A stretch of DNA of 64,000 nucleotides from G965247475 sp965247475 (GTDB lineage Bacteria; Chloroflexota; UBA11872), in assembly GCA_965247475.1 (NCBI GenBank), contig OZ252016.1, forward strand, positions 992,001 through 1,056,000, written 5' to 3'. Made by a program: the position numbers and the translations under genes. The notes beneath the pieces are model-generated. The model was not told where the DNA came from, made no database searches, and saw only the letters and a list, made by a program, of their open reading frames with translations. Of this stretch, positions 17,170-25,195 are shown piece after piece (the first letter of the stretch is position 1; the number at the start of each line of letters is the position of its first letter).

Positions 17170-17925
17170 CTACTTGGGAAGCGCGCGCGGCTCCGGCCGG
17201 CGAATCCGCGCGCTATAGAACGATGGCGCGTACGAGGTTGTCGGCAGCGGCCTGGTGTAGGGGACGGCCGCGGCGGTTACGGCCGCCGGGTCGATGGTCC
17301 GCGGGAGCGGTCCGCCGAGCAGATCCTCGATCCGTGATCGCAGAGTGCCGACGATGTCGGGGTGCTGGTCGTGCACGTTCAGCAACTCGTCCGGATCGGC
17401 GCCGAGGTCGCAAAACTCGGGCGCCGCATCCTCGTGATCCCACCCGGTCACATAGTTCCATTCACGGTCCCTGACCGAGACTCGCTGCCAGCAGGCGGTC
17501 GTGACGAAGTCGCGGCCGGGCGTTCGCGGATCGGTCACCAGCGGCCAGACGCTTCGGCCGTCGATCGACTCCGTGAGCTCCGGATACCCGGCGAAGTCAA
17601 GAATCGTGGCCGCGAGGTCGCAGCTCTGCACGAACGCGTCGACGTCGCGGTCGGCGAACCGCGGGTCCGGATGCCGGATCATCAGATTGAGCCGCGTCGT
17701 GAACGGATGCAGCTCCGTGTCGCGCTTGCTAAATCCGGTGGGATCGTTCAGCTCGGTGCCGTGGTCCGAGAAGAAAACCACCACCGTGGAGTCCCGCAGG
17801 TTCTGGCGGTCGATCTCCTCCAGGCGTCTGCCGACGTACTTGTCGGTGAACGTCACCTCGCCCAGATAGCACGCGGCGTAGCAGTCCGGCCAGCTCCGGC
17901 GAGAAACCCTCGCCGGATGCACGAG
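17170..17925 (-). pseudogene. Truncated sulfatase-like gene (C-terminal half of a paralogue of the 25.2-26.7 kb gene)
   Basis: The frame encodes the last about 240 residues of a sulfatase-like protein: GEVTFTDKYVGRRLEEIDRQNL, VVVFFSDHGTELND, RHPDPRFADRDVDAFVQ and the family tail TTSYAPSFYSARI. It matches the intact gene at 25196-26710 almost residue for residue. The N-terminal half with the active site is missing. Near 17895 a frameshift separates SGEGFSPELAG from CYAACYLGEVTF. The homology stops at about 17925, ten bases before the end of the next decayed gene, so this is a deletion junction. Confidence 0.85.
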
Positions 17926-17934
17926 CGCGGAGTG

Positions 17935-19119
17935 TCAGGTATGGACGACCACTGCGGCGCGCTGGCGCCAGACGGTCACGACGACGAGCAATGTGACACC
18001 GAACAACAGGGTGCCGAACCCCGCGCCGGCACCGGCGCCGAAGGTCTCGATCACCAGGACGATGAACACGACGTACAGCGCCAGCGTGCCCAGCACCAGC
18101 GCCAGCCAGCGCCGCTGAAACGCCGCCAGCAGGATCACGGCAGCCGGCCAACCGCCCGGCGCAAACGCAAACGCGCAGGACGCCCCGAATCCCATGAACC
18201 AGCTCGGTCCCCTCCCAGATTCGCACGGCGAAATGGTCCGGCAGCCGCCGCGCGAGGGGTGCGAAGGTGAAGAAGCTGAGCGACAACACGACCAGCCCCA
18301 TTGCTCGGCCAGGGTCGTCGTCGATTCCGCCCAGCGCGGTCACGGCAGCCGTCGAGAACAGCCTGCCCGCCGTCGGCAGCCAGACCCACTCCCGCTGCCA
18401 GACCGAGACCCCTGTCGCGACGGCTGCGCCGGCGACAAGGATGAAATAGAACCAGAACTGACCCTGCAGCATGGCTGCAAGCACCAGCGCCGTGCCCAGC
18501 ACCGTGGTGGCGACAAATGCCGTCCACACAGCGGTAGAAGCGGCGACCCAACCGCGCCGTGTCGCGAACTGCGTCGCCTGCTCGACCACCGTCGCCGCCA
18601 ACACCATCAGCCCGAGAGGGGATCCCAGACCGAGATCTCCGGTACCCCTGCGCGAAGAAACGGGATTGCGAGGTCTACTTGCTCGGGGCGACTGGTCGCC
18701 AGCGCCGCAGGCAGCGCGACCTATGCAGCCACGGCCAGCGCCCCAGCCACTCGCGAACGAAGCCACCAGCAGAGGGCTCCGCCGAGCGACATCAACGCCC
18801 CGCAGATCAGGATCCAGCGCACGTGGGGACTGATCGCCGAGCCAATCTCGTGCAACACGACATCCAAGCAGAGGACCAGCGATACCGCCGCGATGCCCGC
18901 CAGCACATCGGATACCGCCGCCGGTAGGAGCCGGCGCGTTGCCCAGGCCGCCGCAAGGGCGACGGCGCTGCTCAACAGGGCGAGTCGCTCCGCGAGGTCC
19001 GAATACAAACCGAACCCCAGCACCGCGACCAGCACCCCGCCCACGAACGCGATCGCGTCCGCCGCGCGCCCGGCTCCGGCGTCGGCGGGCGGCGCGGGAT
19101 CAGCTTCAAGCGAAGTCAC
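17935..19119 (-). pseudogene. Broken polytopic membrane-protein gene (DUF2157-like)
   Basis: Reading the complement from ATG 19119, hydrophobic helices run through three frame segments. Segment 1 (19119-18721) ends at TAG, but the same frame continues sensibly past the stop (VALPAALATSRPEQVDLAIPFLRAG). A shift near 18645 then leads to LGSPLGLMVLAATVVEQATQF and further helices. A second shift near 18190 leads to GFGASCAFAFAPGGW and the natural end VVVHT at 17935. Together this makes about 390 residues and 9-10 helices. The pattern of short loops and Trp/Leu-rich helices recalls DUF2157/DUF4401-type membrane proteins, but I am not sure. One stop and at least two frameshifts make it a pseudogene. 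Confidence 0.65.
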
Positions 19120-19244
19120 ACGTCAGCTCCTGCACGCCCCAGAGCAATCCGGTGCGGGTCCAGCGACCCGGTGTTTCCTCCATCGGTTCCGTCGTCGTGG
19201 AACGCCTCAGGCCTCCATGCCGCGCAATACGAGCGCACCCAGTG

Positions 19245-19520
19245 CCTAGCGGCTTGACCGCACTGCACGCGGCGTTGGTGCCGCACGTCTTCCGCGCATA
19301 CGACATTCGCGGACTCGCTCCGGCGATGTTTGACGAATCCGTCGGCCAGCGGCTTGCGTTCGCTTTCGTCCAATGGCTCAGACAAACGGGGCGCAGCCAC
19401 CGCCGTAGTCGCAAATCTTACTGGCATCACCTCGCCCGGGCTCTACGCAGCCACACTCGACGGCCTGCGCGCCGCAGGTCTCAACGTCCACGCCGCCGGG
19501 GTCGAGCTTGTCGAGAGGCT
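19245..19520 (+). pseudogene. Phosphomannomutase/phosphoglucomutase N-terminal remnant
   Basis: LVPHVFRAYDIRGLAPAMFDE and SVGQRLAFAFVQWLRQ in one frame correspond to the first strand and helix of alpha-D-phosphohexomutases (FRAYDIRG motif). After a frameshift near 19395 another frame reads AATAVVANLTGITSPGLYAAT followed by LDGLRAAGLNVHAAGVE, equivalent to the second strand-helix unit (D-x-R-x-S-S-P-x-L in active enzymes). The DVRxSS part is altered and the catalytic serine loop and domains 2-4 are absent. No significance for metabolism; it marks a former gene in the decayed island. Confidence 0.55.
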
Positions 19521-19699
19521 GCGCACCGGTCTTCCAGGATTGTCACATCGAGCGCACTTTCAGTTCGCCGTACAGTGCGTCATGGCCGGAAATGGTGGGC
19601 CTATTTTGACGGTAGACAGTACCGTCTTCGAGATGTGGTTGGGGGCTCTGTGACCCATGGCGCCGTGACCCTTACGGAGAGTTCGAGCCTCTTCGGTGG

Positions 19700-19836
19700 A
19701 GGTGAGGGTGCTGACCCAGCAGTACAGGCTGACTTACAACCGCGTCAGGCCTCACAGCTCCCTGGTCTACATGCCGCCGGTGCCCGACGCCGTCCTGCCC
19801 GCAGACCTTGTTCCAATGCTTGTCGGTGTAACATAA
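19700..19836 (+). pseudogene. C-terminal tail of an IS3-type (rve) transposase
   Basis: The plus frame from about 19708 reads LTQQYRLTYNRVRPHSSL, then VYMPPVPDAVLPADLVP, and stops at TAA 19834-19836. YNxxRPHSSLxYxPP is the standard C-terminal signature of IS3-family OrfB integrase-core transposases. Everything upstream of this tail, including the DDE residues, is gone. The stop codon lies inside the 14-bp inverted repeat at 19826-19839, as expected when the transposase ends at the right terminal repeat of its element. Confidence 0.7.
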
Positions 19837-20613
19837 CAGTTATCGGGGGCTGGTCAACCTCTCGCTATTGATGACTTGTCCTACGGTCTCCCAGTTGCTG
19901 GGTATATCAGGAATAGGCCACTCCTGATGCGGTCTCCAATGTTCCCACCCATCACAGAAGGGCGAATCTCTACGCTCAATTGCCTCGATCATACGGTCCG
20001 ATTCTGCGCGTATTAGGACATTCACTTCATCACCCAACAACCCTCTTTGATGGAGCTCTGAGAACTCGTCTTCATCCTTCAACACCCACGAAAAGTCGGG
20101 GCTTACAAGTATGTCCAGGATGTAGTCCTGCCCTAGAATCCCATGATCCGTAAATTGTATGGGAGACTGAAGATTCACATACAAGAACTGGAGTTCCCAG
20201 TCTGCTGACCAGAATAGGCGCACCGAATGCCATGAATCCGGTGGTGTCAGCGTCAAAACGTGATAAGTACGCGAGACCCGCTCTTCGAATGGTTGCAGAT
20301 CACCCATCATGATCGTCACTCGTTCTTCAACCGATAGAGTGTAGCGGTTCTCATACGAGGAACGAAATGCAGACGCGGTACGGTACGGTGCTCCTCGATG
20401 CGTATACAATGCGAGTAGGTCCCGCCGGTCCTCCACGACAGTTACAGGACGGGCAAGGAGAAGGGATCCCCACCATAGTTCTTGCTGAAGGATCTGCTCA
20501 CCCGGCTGCCACCGCCTTGAGTTAGTTCCTGAATTGTTCATCGTTACATCACCCGACCTCTGGAGAATGTATTTGACCTGTACGCGATAGTTGTGCCACC
20601 TGTTATGTTACAC
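19826..20613. repeat. Segment bounded by perfect 14-bp inverted repeats
   Basis: GTGTAACATAACAG at 19826-19839 and its exact complement CTGTTATGTTACAC at 20600-20613 bracket about 790 bp that is clearly AT-richer than the surroundings and carries the DUF402 gene. The left repeat overlaps the end of an IS3 transposase tail, so the repeats may be the outer ends of two oppositely oriented, decayed copies of one IS. Alternatively they may be the ends of a small passenger-carrying element. No target duplication is visible. Confidence 0.65.
19840..20541 (-). CDS. DUF402 domain-containing protein
   Basis: A 233-residue protein. Family-like features of DUF402 (FomD/FAU-1 group): WQPGEQILQQELWWGSLLLARPVTVVEDR at the start, LLALYTHRGAPY, the central HSVRLFWSADWELQFLYVNLQSPI, and the acidic metal-site region LDILVSPDFSWVLKDEDEF. 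DUF402 proteins include nucleoside-phosphate hydrolases and the FomD CMP-ester hydrolase. All the expected Asp/Glu/Lys residues of the DFSWVLKDEDEF block are there, so it looks intact. Base composition and codon use (many A/T third positions) differ sharply from neighbours, and inverted repeats flank it, so recent transfer is likely. ATG 20541 start, with MNNSGTNS leader. Confidence 0.8.
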   Translation of the reverse strand: MNNSGTNSRRWQPGEQILQQELWWGSLLLARPVTVVEDRRDLLALYTHRGAPYRTASAFRSSYENRYTLSVEERVTIMMGDLQPFEERVSRTYHVLTLTPPDSWHSVRLFWSADWELQFLYVNLQSPIQFTDHGILGQDYILDILVSPDFSWVLKDEDEFSELHQRGLLGDEVNVLIRAESDRMIEAIERRDSPFCDGWEHWRPHQEWPIPDIPSNWETVGQVINSERLTSPR

Positions 20614-20623
20614 GACGGCGCAT

Positions 20624-20752
20624 ACAGTACAGAGAACAACCTACACCTTCCCAGACGACTTCCCGCAGCGGCTGAAGCGGTTCCAGGAGGAGTCGGGCCT
20701 GTCGTGGTCGGAGATCGCCCGCTGTCTTGGGACCTGTCGCCACGCCGTATGA
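20624..20752 (+). pseudogene. Truncated helix-turn-helix protein fragment
   Basis: The plus frame reads YTFPDDFPQRLKRFQEESG and then LSWSEIARCLGTCRHAV before TGA 20750. LKRFQEESGLSWSEIARCLG is a convincing helix-turn-helix (XRE-like) segment of the type found in small regulators near mobile elements in Chloroflexota. There is no start codon in frame and the N-terminus is cut at the 20600-20613 inverted repeat; after the HTH the frame ends early. A remnant, not a functional regulator. Confidence 0.5.
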
Positions 20753-20835
20753 CGATGGAGTGAAGGCAGCCGTATACCCGGGAGAGATGCCGAGGAGATG
20801 GCTCTACAAAGCCCAGTTCTGTCTGCCGTCAAGTC

Positions 20836-20912
20836 TGGTGGACCGGGTGGGACTCGAACCCACGATCTTCGGACTACGGATCCCGCTGCTTTGCCGGCTG
20901 AGCCACCGACCC
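20836..20912 (-). tRNA. Abnormal tRNA, most like tRNA-Thr(CGU); possible pseudo-tRNA
   Basis: On the complement the acceptor stem GGGTCGG pairs with CCGGTCC (two G-U pairs), the T arm is a perfect GTGGG-TTCGAGT-CCCAC, the D arm is GCTC..AAGC with one mismatch, and the CCA end is encoded (20836-20838). The anticodon arm is faulty. GCGGGATCCGTAGTCCGA has one base too many. Dropping one G gives GCGGA-TCCGTAG-TCCGA with anticodon CGT, but the nearly invariant U33 is then C and position 38 is G. It could be a decayed tRNA-Thr or a tRNA with an 8-base loop. It sits at the edge of the decayed island. Confidence 0.6.
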
Positions 20913-21054
20913 GGCGCCAGTTTAGTGGTCGACCGCCGGCCCGCCGGGCGGCGTGCCTGCACCTTGCCGGTTGCGGGCGCCTTCTATACCTTCATGACGA
21001 TGAGCTCAGCTGACGGCACCTGCGGGGGCGCCGGGCGACGGGTAACGCTTCAAA

Positions 21055-22251
21055 GTGGTCAATACACAGTCGGTTGGTCGCGGCCGTCGGCGCCGGCTTT
21101 GGCCCGCTCCCGGCGTCGCCACTCTGTGGCTGCGCTTCGGAGCGTTAGCGGCCTTGCTGGCGCTTGCGGCCGCGCTCAGCGCGTCCTGCTCCCTCCCCTG
21201 GACTGTCATAGCGGGTGAACGCGGCGGTGCCGAGCTTCCGGGCGCTGTGAAGTCCACCCCCTCGACCGTGCCGGTCGTGCTCGAGCCCTCCGCACCCCCG
21301 CGACCCGCGCCCGGAGCGGCCGGACAGAACCCCACCTCCGACGAGGCGGCCGCAAGCCCTACTGGCTCGACCGCACCCGCAGAGCCGGTACCGAGAGTCG
21401 ATTTCCCCGCCACTACGGCCTCTCCACCGGCCGGTGCGACTGCGCCGGTGGCGCCCGACTCGCCCCCGGGCGCCCCGCAGCCGCCGGCCGACGCGCCGGC
21501 CGCCGCCGAGCTTCCCAGTGAGCACGATTCGGCGCGCGACCAGGCCGTTGTGGAGTCAGTGCTCGCCCGCTCGGTCGAAGACCGCGCCATCCGCGTCGTG
21601 GAGTTGGGCCGCGGGCCGCTCTGGATCGCGCTCATCGGCGGCATCCACCAGGGCGACGAGTCGAACACCACCGACCTCGTCAACCTGCTGCTCGATCACT
21701 TCAGTCAGAACCTCGACGAGATCTCCGATGGGGTTGGTCTGGCGTTCATTCCCGACCTCAATCCCGACGGCGCCGCCGCGGGCACTCGCACCAACGCCAA
21801 GGGCGTTGACCTGAACCGTAACTGGGACGTCGGCTGGCAGGCTGACACCTTTGCGCTCTCCGGCCCGATCAAGGGCGGCGGCGGTGCGCGGCCGTTCTCC
21901 GAGCCCGAGAGCCGCGCGCTGGCGCGCTATCTGGCTGCGAGGCCGTTCGCGGCGGCGATCTTCTACCACAGCAAGGGCGGTGTAGTCGTACCCGGTGTGG
22001 CCGACGCGGCTGACCACGGCTCGGACAAGCTTGCGCAGACTCTCGCTCAGGCCGCCGGGTACATCTACCTGGCCGAGTGGACCGCCTATCCGGTTAGCGG
22101 TCAGGCCGCCGACTATCTCGCCGGGCTGGGCATCCATGCGGTGGACGTGGAGCTGAGCACGCACACCGACCCTGAGCTCGCGCGCAACTTGCGCGGGCTG
22201 CGCGCCGCTGTCGAGTGGGTGCTCGCCAGCGCGCCGGCGGAGCCGGTCTGA
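21055..22251 (+). CDS. M14-family zinc carboxypeptidase, secreted or lipoprotein-like
   Basis: A 398-residue protein. The N-terminus has a basic stretch (GRGRRRRLW) and a hydrophobic segment LRFGALAALLALAAALSASC, consistent with a lipoprotein signal ending at Cys. A Pro/Ala-rich linker of about 120 residues follows (residues about 55-165). The catalytic domain then shows the M14 zinc ligands GGIHQGDES (H-x-x-E), the substrate-binding VDLNRNWDV (N-R), the third zinc ligand in AIFYHSKGG, and the catalytic Glu in AVDVELSTHTD. Likely acts outside the membrane on peptides or peptidoglycan stems. GTG 21055 start. Its last nine codons lie in the direct repeat that reappears at 24.85 kb. Confidence 0.87.
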   Translation: MVNTQSVGRGRRRRLWPAPGVATLWLRFGALAALLALAAALSASCSLPWTVIAGERGGAELPGAVKSTPSTVPVVLEPSAPPRPAPGAAGQNPTSDEAAASPTGSTAPAEPVPRVDFPATTASPPAGATAPVAPDSPPGAPQPPADAPAAAELPSEHDSARDQAVVESVLARSVEDRAIRVVELGRGPLWIALIGGIHQGDESNTTDLVNLLLDHFSQNLDEISDGVGLAFIPDLNPDGAAAGTRTNAKGVDLNRNWDVGWQADTFALSGPIKGGGGARPFSEPESRALARYLAARPFAAAIFYHSKGGVVVPGVADAADHGSDKLAQTLAQAAGYIYLAEWTAYPVSGQAADYLAGLGIHAVDVELSTHTDPELARNLRGLRAAVEWVLASAPAEPV

Positions 22252-22499
22252 GTCCCATTCGATGCGAGCGCGGCCGCGTGCGCGTTCCCGGCGGCGCCGG
22301 TCGCGGAGTCCAAGTTGACGAGGCCGCCCCGCGCCGATTGCGCTGCCGCCCGACCGGTCCCAAGCCCCTGCCGCGCCCATATACAGCATCCGCTGGGCTG
22401 ATGGCCGCCTGGCCCAGTACACGTCCGTGCGCGCCTACGAGCGCGATTGCCTGCGCGGAAACTACCCGCTGTTCCAGCCCGGCGTGGGTCTCACGCAGG
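22226..22499. repeat. Left copy of a ~275-bp direct repeat
   Basis: Begins in the last codons of the M14 peptidase gene (CCAGCGCGCCGGCGGAGCC) and ends at CTCACGCAGG. The same sequence, about 90% identical by eye, recurs at 24847-25122 in the same orientation. The two copies enclose the NCS2 permease and DUF1330 genes. The copy contains a fragment that encodes SIRWADGRLAQYTSVRAY. Confidence 0.85.
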
Positions 22500-22564
22500 C
22501 CGTCAATGCGGCGGGACCATCAGACTGGTCGGATTACCTGACCCTGGAAAATCCCGACACCTAG
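22350..22564 (+). pseudogene. Unrecognised protein fragment
   Basis: A frame without a start reads IYSIRWADGRLAQYTSVRAY, ERDCLRGNYPLFQPGVGLTQ and SDWSDYLTLENPDT, stopping at TAG 22562-22564. The same peptide up to GVGLTQ is encoded in the repeat copy near 25.1 kb, where it then diverges. The residue composition looks protein-like, but I recognise no family. It could be the tail of a secreted protein whose N-terminus was lost. The AT-rich stretch 22565-22708 holds no gene and probably the promoter of the permease. Confidence 0.35.
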
Positions 22565-22708
22565 ACCACGAACCCGTAGGCCCCCTTTGTCGGCTTGCGT
22601 AGACCAAAGGGCAACAAAAAAGACTGAGACGCTATAGTTCCTGTCTGCCGTGTATCCCCACGACGAGAGCGATGGCGATAAGCGTTTGAACAACGCTGCA
22701 CTCCGAGG

Positions 22709-24451
22709 TTGACGATAGCGCACCTAAACGAACACATTCGTTACGAGCCGGACGAGCGGTGCTCACCCCTGGTGTCGCTTGGAGTCGCTCTTCAGGGCGT
22801 CATGCTCACCCTGACGACCACAGTGTTGATGGTGAGCATCACCTTCCTGGCGGCCGACGAGGGCGAGCGCTACCTGTCGTGGGGAGTCTTCGCGGCTCTG
22901 ATAATCAGTGGAGCTTCGACTGCCCTGCAGGCGGGTCGTGTCGGACGGCTGGGTGCCGGGCACGTGCTCATGACAGGCGCCGGACCCCATTTCATAGCGG
23001 TCTCTGTCCTAGCGCTGACGGTGGGCGGGCTGTCCATGCTGGCGAGCCTCATCGTCATCTCGTCACTATTTCAGTTCGCCCTGGCCGCGTGGCTCCCGAT
23101 GCTGCGGCGGTTCATCACGCCGGTCGTCTCTGGCACGGTGCTCATGCTGATAGCAGTCACGGTCATGACGGTCGCCGTCGACAGGCTGAAGGAGGTGCCC
23201 GAGGGAGCACCGCTGGCCGCTGGTCCGTCCGTCGCTGCGGCGACGTTGGCAGTAGCCGCAGCGCTGGCGTTGTGCGCTTCGGGGGCGTGGCGGCTATGGG
23301 CGCCGCTCATCGGAATCGCTTCGGGTTGCGCGGTCGCCGCCTTATTCGGACTGTACGACGTTCAACAAGTGATCGAAGCGCCCTGGTTCAACATGCCGGA
23401 TATCGCGTCATGGCCGGGGCTGGACCTGACACCGGGTGCGGGGTTCTGGTCGCTCCTGCCGGCGTTTGTGATTGTGAGTCTCGTAGTCGCCATCAAGACC
23501 AGCAGTGACGGCGTTATTATTCAACAGGTCTCGCGGCGCAGGCCGCAGACGACCGATTTTCGCCTGGTTCAGGGCGCGGTCAACACCAATGGATTGGGCA
23601 CGCTGCTGTCCGGATTTGCAGGAACGCCGCCCCCTGTAATCTATTCGGCATCCACCGTTTCGCTCATCAACCTCACCGGGGTCGCGGCACGTAGCGTTGG
23701 GTATGCCATGGGGGGCATCTTACTGGCGCTGGCGTTCTTGCCCAAGGTCACGGCCATCCTGCTCACGATTCCCAGTCCCGTCATCGGGGTCTACCTGTTG
23801 ATGATAATGGGCCTTCTATTTGTGGCGGGTATGAGGACGGTCGTCCAGGACGGCCTCGATCATCGAAAGGCCCTGGTTGTGGGAGTGGCGCTATCGATCG
23901 GGGTGGGTCTGGAGGGTCAGAACATCCTCGCAGATCTGCTGGGTCGGACGTGGGGCGCGTCACTCGGCAACGGTATGACGCTGGGTATTTTGGCTGCGAT
24001 TCTGATGACCTCGTTCATCGAGCTGACCAGCCCTCGACGCAGACGCCTCGAGGTGGAGTTGGGCGTCTCCGCTATGCCCAGGATCGACGCATTCCTCAGC
24101 GAGCTTGCGTCCAGGATCGGTTGGAACGACGCTTCGACGGGGCGGCTGCGCGCAGCCGGTGAGGAGACGCTGTCGAGTCTGCTACAGTCAGGTGGTGGCG
24201 ACGGGGCCGATAGCGTGCCGCGCTTGATAATAGTTGCGCGTCCGGACGGCGGGACAGTGGAGTTGGAGTTCTTGGCGGTCTTCGACGAGGAGAACCTTGA
24301 AGACCGGCTGGCGTATCTAAGCGAACAGGCCGAGGTCCCGGAGGAACACGAGATATCCTTCCGCCTATTACGACACTATGCTTCTTCCGTGCGCCACCGA
24401 AAATATCACGGCATAGACATCGTTGCGGTGCACGTGGAGGGATCACGTTAG
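22709..24451 (+). CDS. NCS2-type nucleobase permease fused to a C-terminal HATPase-like domain
   Basis: A 580-residue protein. Residues about 15-440 form roughly 12-14 hydrophobic helices with NCS2 features: TGAGPHFIAVSVLALT, PVVSGTVLMLIAVTVM, NTNGLGTLLSGFAGTPPPVIYS and LTIPSPVIGVYLLMIMGLLF. This is like uracil/xanthine:cation symporters, although the canonical ENVGxxxxTR site reads differently. Residues about 455-580 are soluble: PRIDAFLSELASRIGW, RLRAAGEETLSSLL and HRKYHGIDIVAVHVEG recall the histidine-kinase-like ATPase fold of anti-sigma factors, but the N-box Asn and G boxes are not clear, so it may be a degenerate sensor. TTG 22709 start. It lies between the 275-bp direct repeats and has lower GC than its neighbours. 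Confidence 0.8.
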   Translation: MTIAHLNEHIRYEPDERCSPLVSLGVALQGVMLTLTTTVLMVSITFLAADEGERYLSWGVFAALIISGASTALQAGRVGRLGAGHVLMTGAGPHFIAVSVLALTVGGLSMLASLIVISSLFQFALAAWLPMLRRFITPVVSGTVLMLIAVTVMTVAVDRLKEVPEGAPLAAGPSVAAATLAVAAALALCASGAWRLWAPLIGIASGCAVAALFGLYDVQQVIEAPWFNMPDIASWPGLDLTPGAGFWSLLPAFVIVSLVVAIKTSSDGVIIQQVSRRRPQTTDFRLVQGAVNTNGLGTLLSGFAGTPPPVIYSASTVSLINLTGVAARSVGYAMGGILLALAFLPKVTAILLTIPSPVIGVYLLMIMGLLFVAGMRTVVQDGLDHRKALVVGVALSIGVGLEGQNILADLLGRTWGASLGNGMTLGILAAILMTSFIELTSPRRRRLEVELGVSAMPRIDAFLSELASRIGWNDASTGRLRAAGEETLSSLLQSGGGDGADSVPRLIIVARPDGGTVELEFLAVFDEENLEDRLAYLSEQAEVPEEHEISFRLLRHYASSVRHRKYHGIDIVAVHVEGSR

Positions 24452-24528
24452 GCCGCTTCTGTGGCTGGCCCTATGCCCTATAATCAGGAAGCAATCATAC
24501 CGCGCGACATACGAAGGAGAAGGTCAAC

Positions 24529-24816
24529 ATGGCAGGATACGTACTGATAGATAGCGAAGTGACGGACGAGGCCGTCTTCGCTGAGTTTCGTGGGCGGGTT
24601 GCAACGACCGTTGAGGCTCACGGCGGCAGGTATCTGGTGCGCGGCGGCGCCACTGAGGTCATAGAGGGCGAATGGATGCCTCACCGTATCGTAGTGGTGG
24701 AGTTCGACAATGTTGAGCAGGCCAGGGCGTGTCTGAATTCCCCCGAATACATCGAAATCAAAGAGATTCGCACCAGGTCCGCCAACGCCGACGTGATAAT
24801 CGTCGAGGGCGTGTAA
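24529..24816 (+). CDS. DUF1330 family protein
   Basis: A 95-residue protein typical in length for DUF1330 (ferredoxin-like dimeric alpha/beta barrel). Recognisable parts: AGYVLIDSEVTDEAVFAEF, HGGRYLVRGGATEVIEGEW, PHRIVVVEFDNVEQARACLNS and SANADVIIVEGV. A strong ribosome binding site (GAAGGAGAAGG) precedes ATG 24529. It lies 77 bp after the permease gene and is probably co-transcribed. The biochemical role of the family is unsettled; related barrels are monooxygenases or isomerases. Confidence 0.88.
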   Translation: MAGYVLIDSEVTDEAVFAEFRGRVATTVEAHGGRYLVRGGATEVIEGEWMPHRIVVVEFDNVEQARACLNSPEYIEIKEIRTRSANADVIIVEGV

Positions 24817-24846
24817 TATAACCTCTGCCTCACAACAGCGTCGTCT

Positions 24847-25122
24847 CCAGCGCGCCGGCGGAGCCGGTCTGAGTCCCATCTCGATGCGAGCGCGGCCGCG
24901 TGCGCGTTCCCGGCGGCGCCGGTCGCGGAGTCGAAGTTGAAGAGGCCGCCCCGCGCCGAGTGCGCCGCCGCCCGACCGGTCCAAGGCCCCTGCCGCGCAC
25001 CAGATACAGCATCCGCTGGGCCGACGGCCGCCTAGCCCAGTACACGTCCGTGCGCGCCTACGAGCGGGATTGCCTGCGCGGAAACTACCCGCTGTTCCAG
25101 CCCGGCGTGGGTCTCACGCAGG
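24847..25122. repeat. Right copy of the ~275-bp direct repeat
   Basis: Same orientation and nearly the same sequence as 22226-22499, including the 3' end of the M14 peptidase frame (ending PAEPV-stop), although no peptidase gene precedes it here. It abuts the end of the sulfatase gene at 25196. This placement implies that the permease/DUF1330 block was added by a duplication or insertion event. Confidence 0.85.
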
Positions 25123-25195
25123 AGGAAGGTGAGGGCGGCGCGCTCTGGCCGCGATTGGCCGGCTGCCGTCAGCCGAATCAGCGCCCGCGGCGCGG

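Noticed and set aside
20727..21218. A plus-strand frame giving GGTRTHDL-like peptides over the tRNA-like gene
   Set aside because: Antisense reading of the tRNA; the known THDLRTT-type artefact. No homology beyond it.
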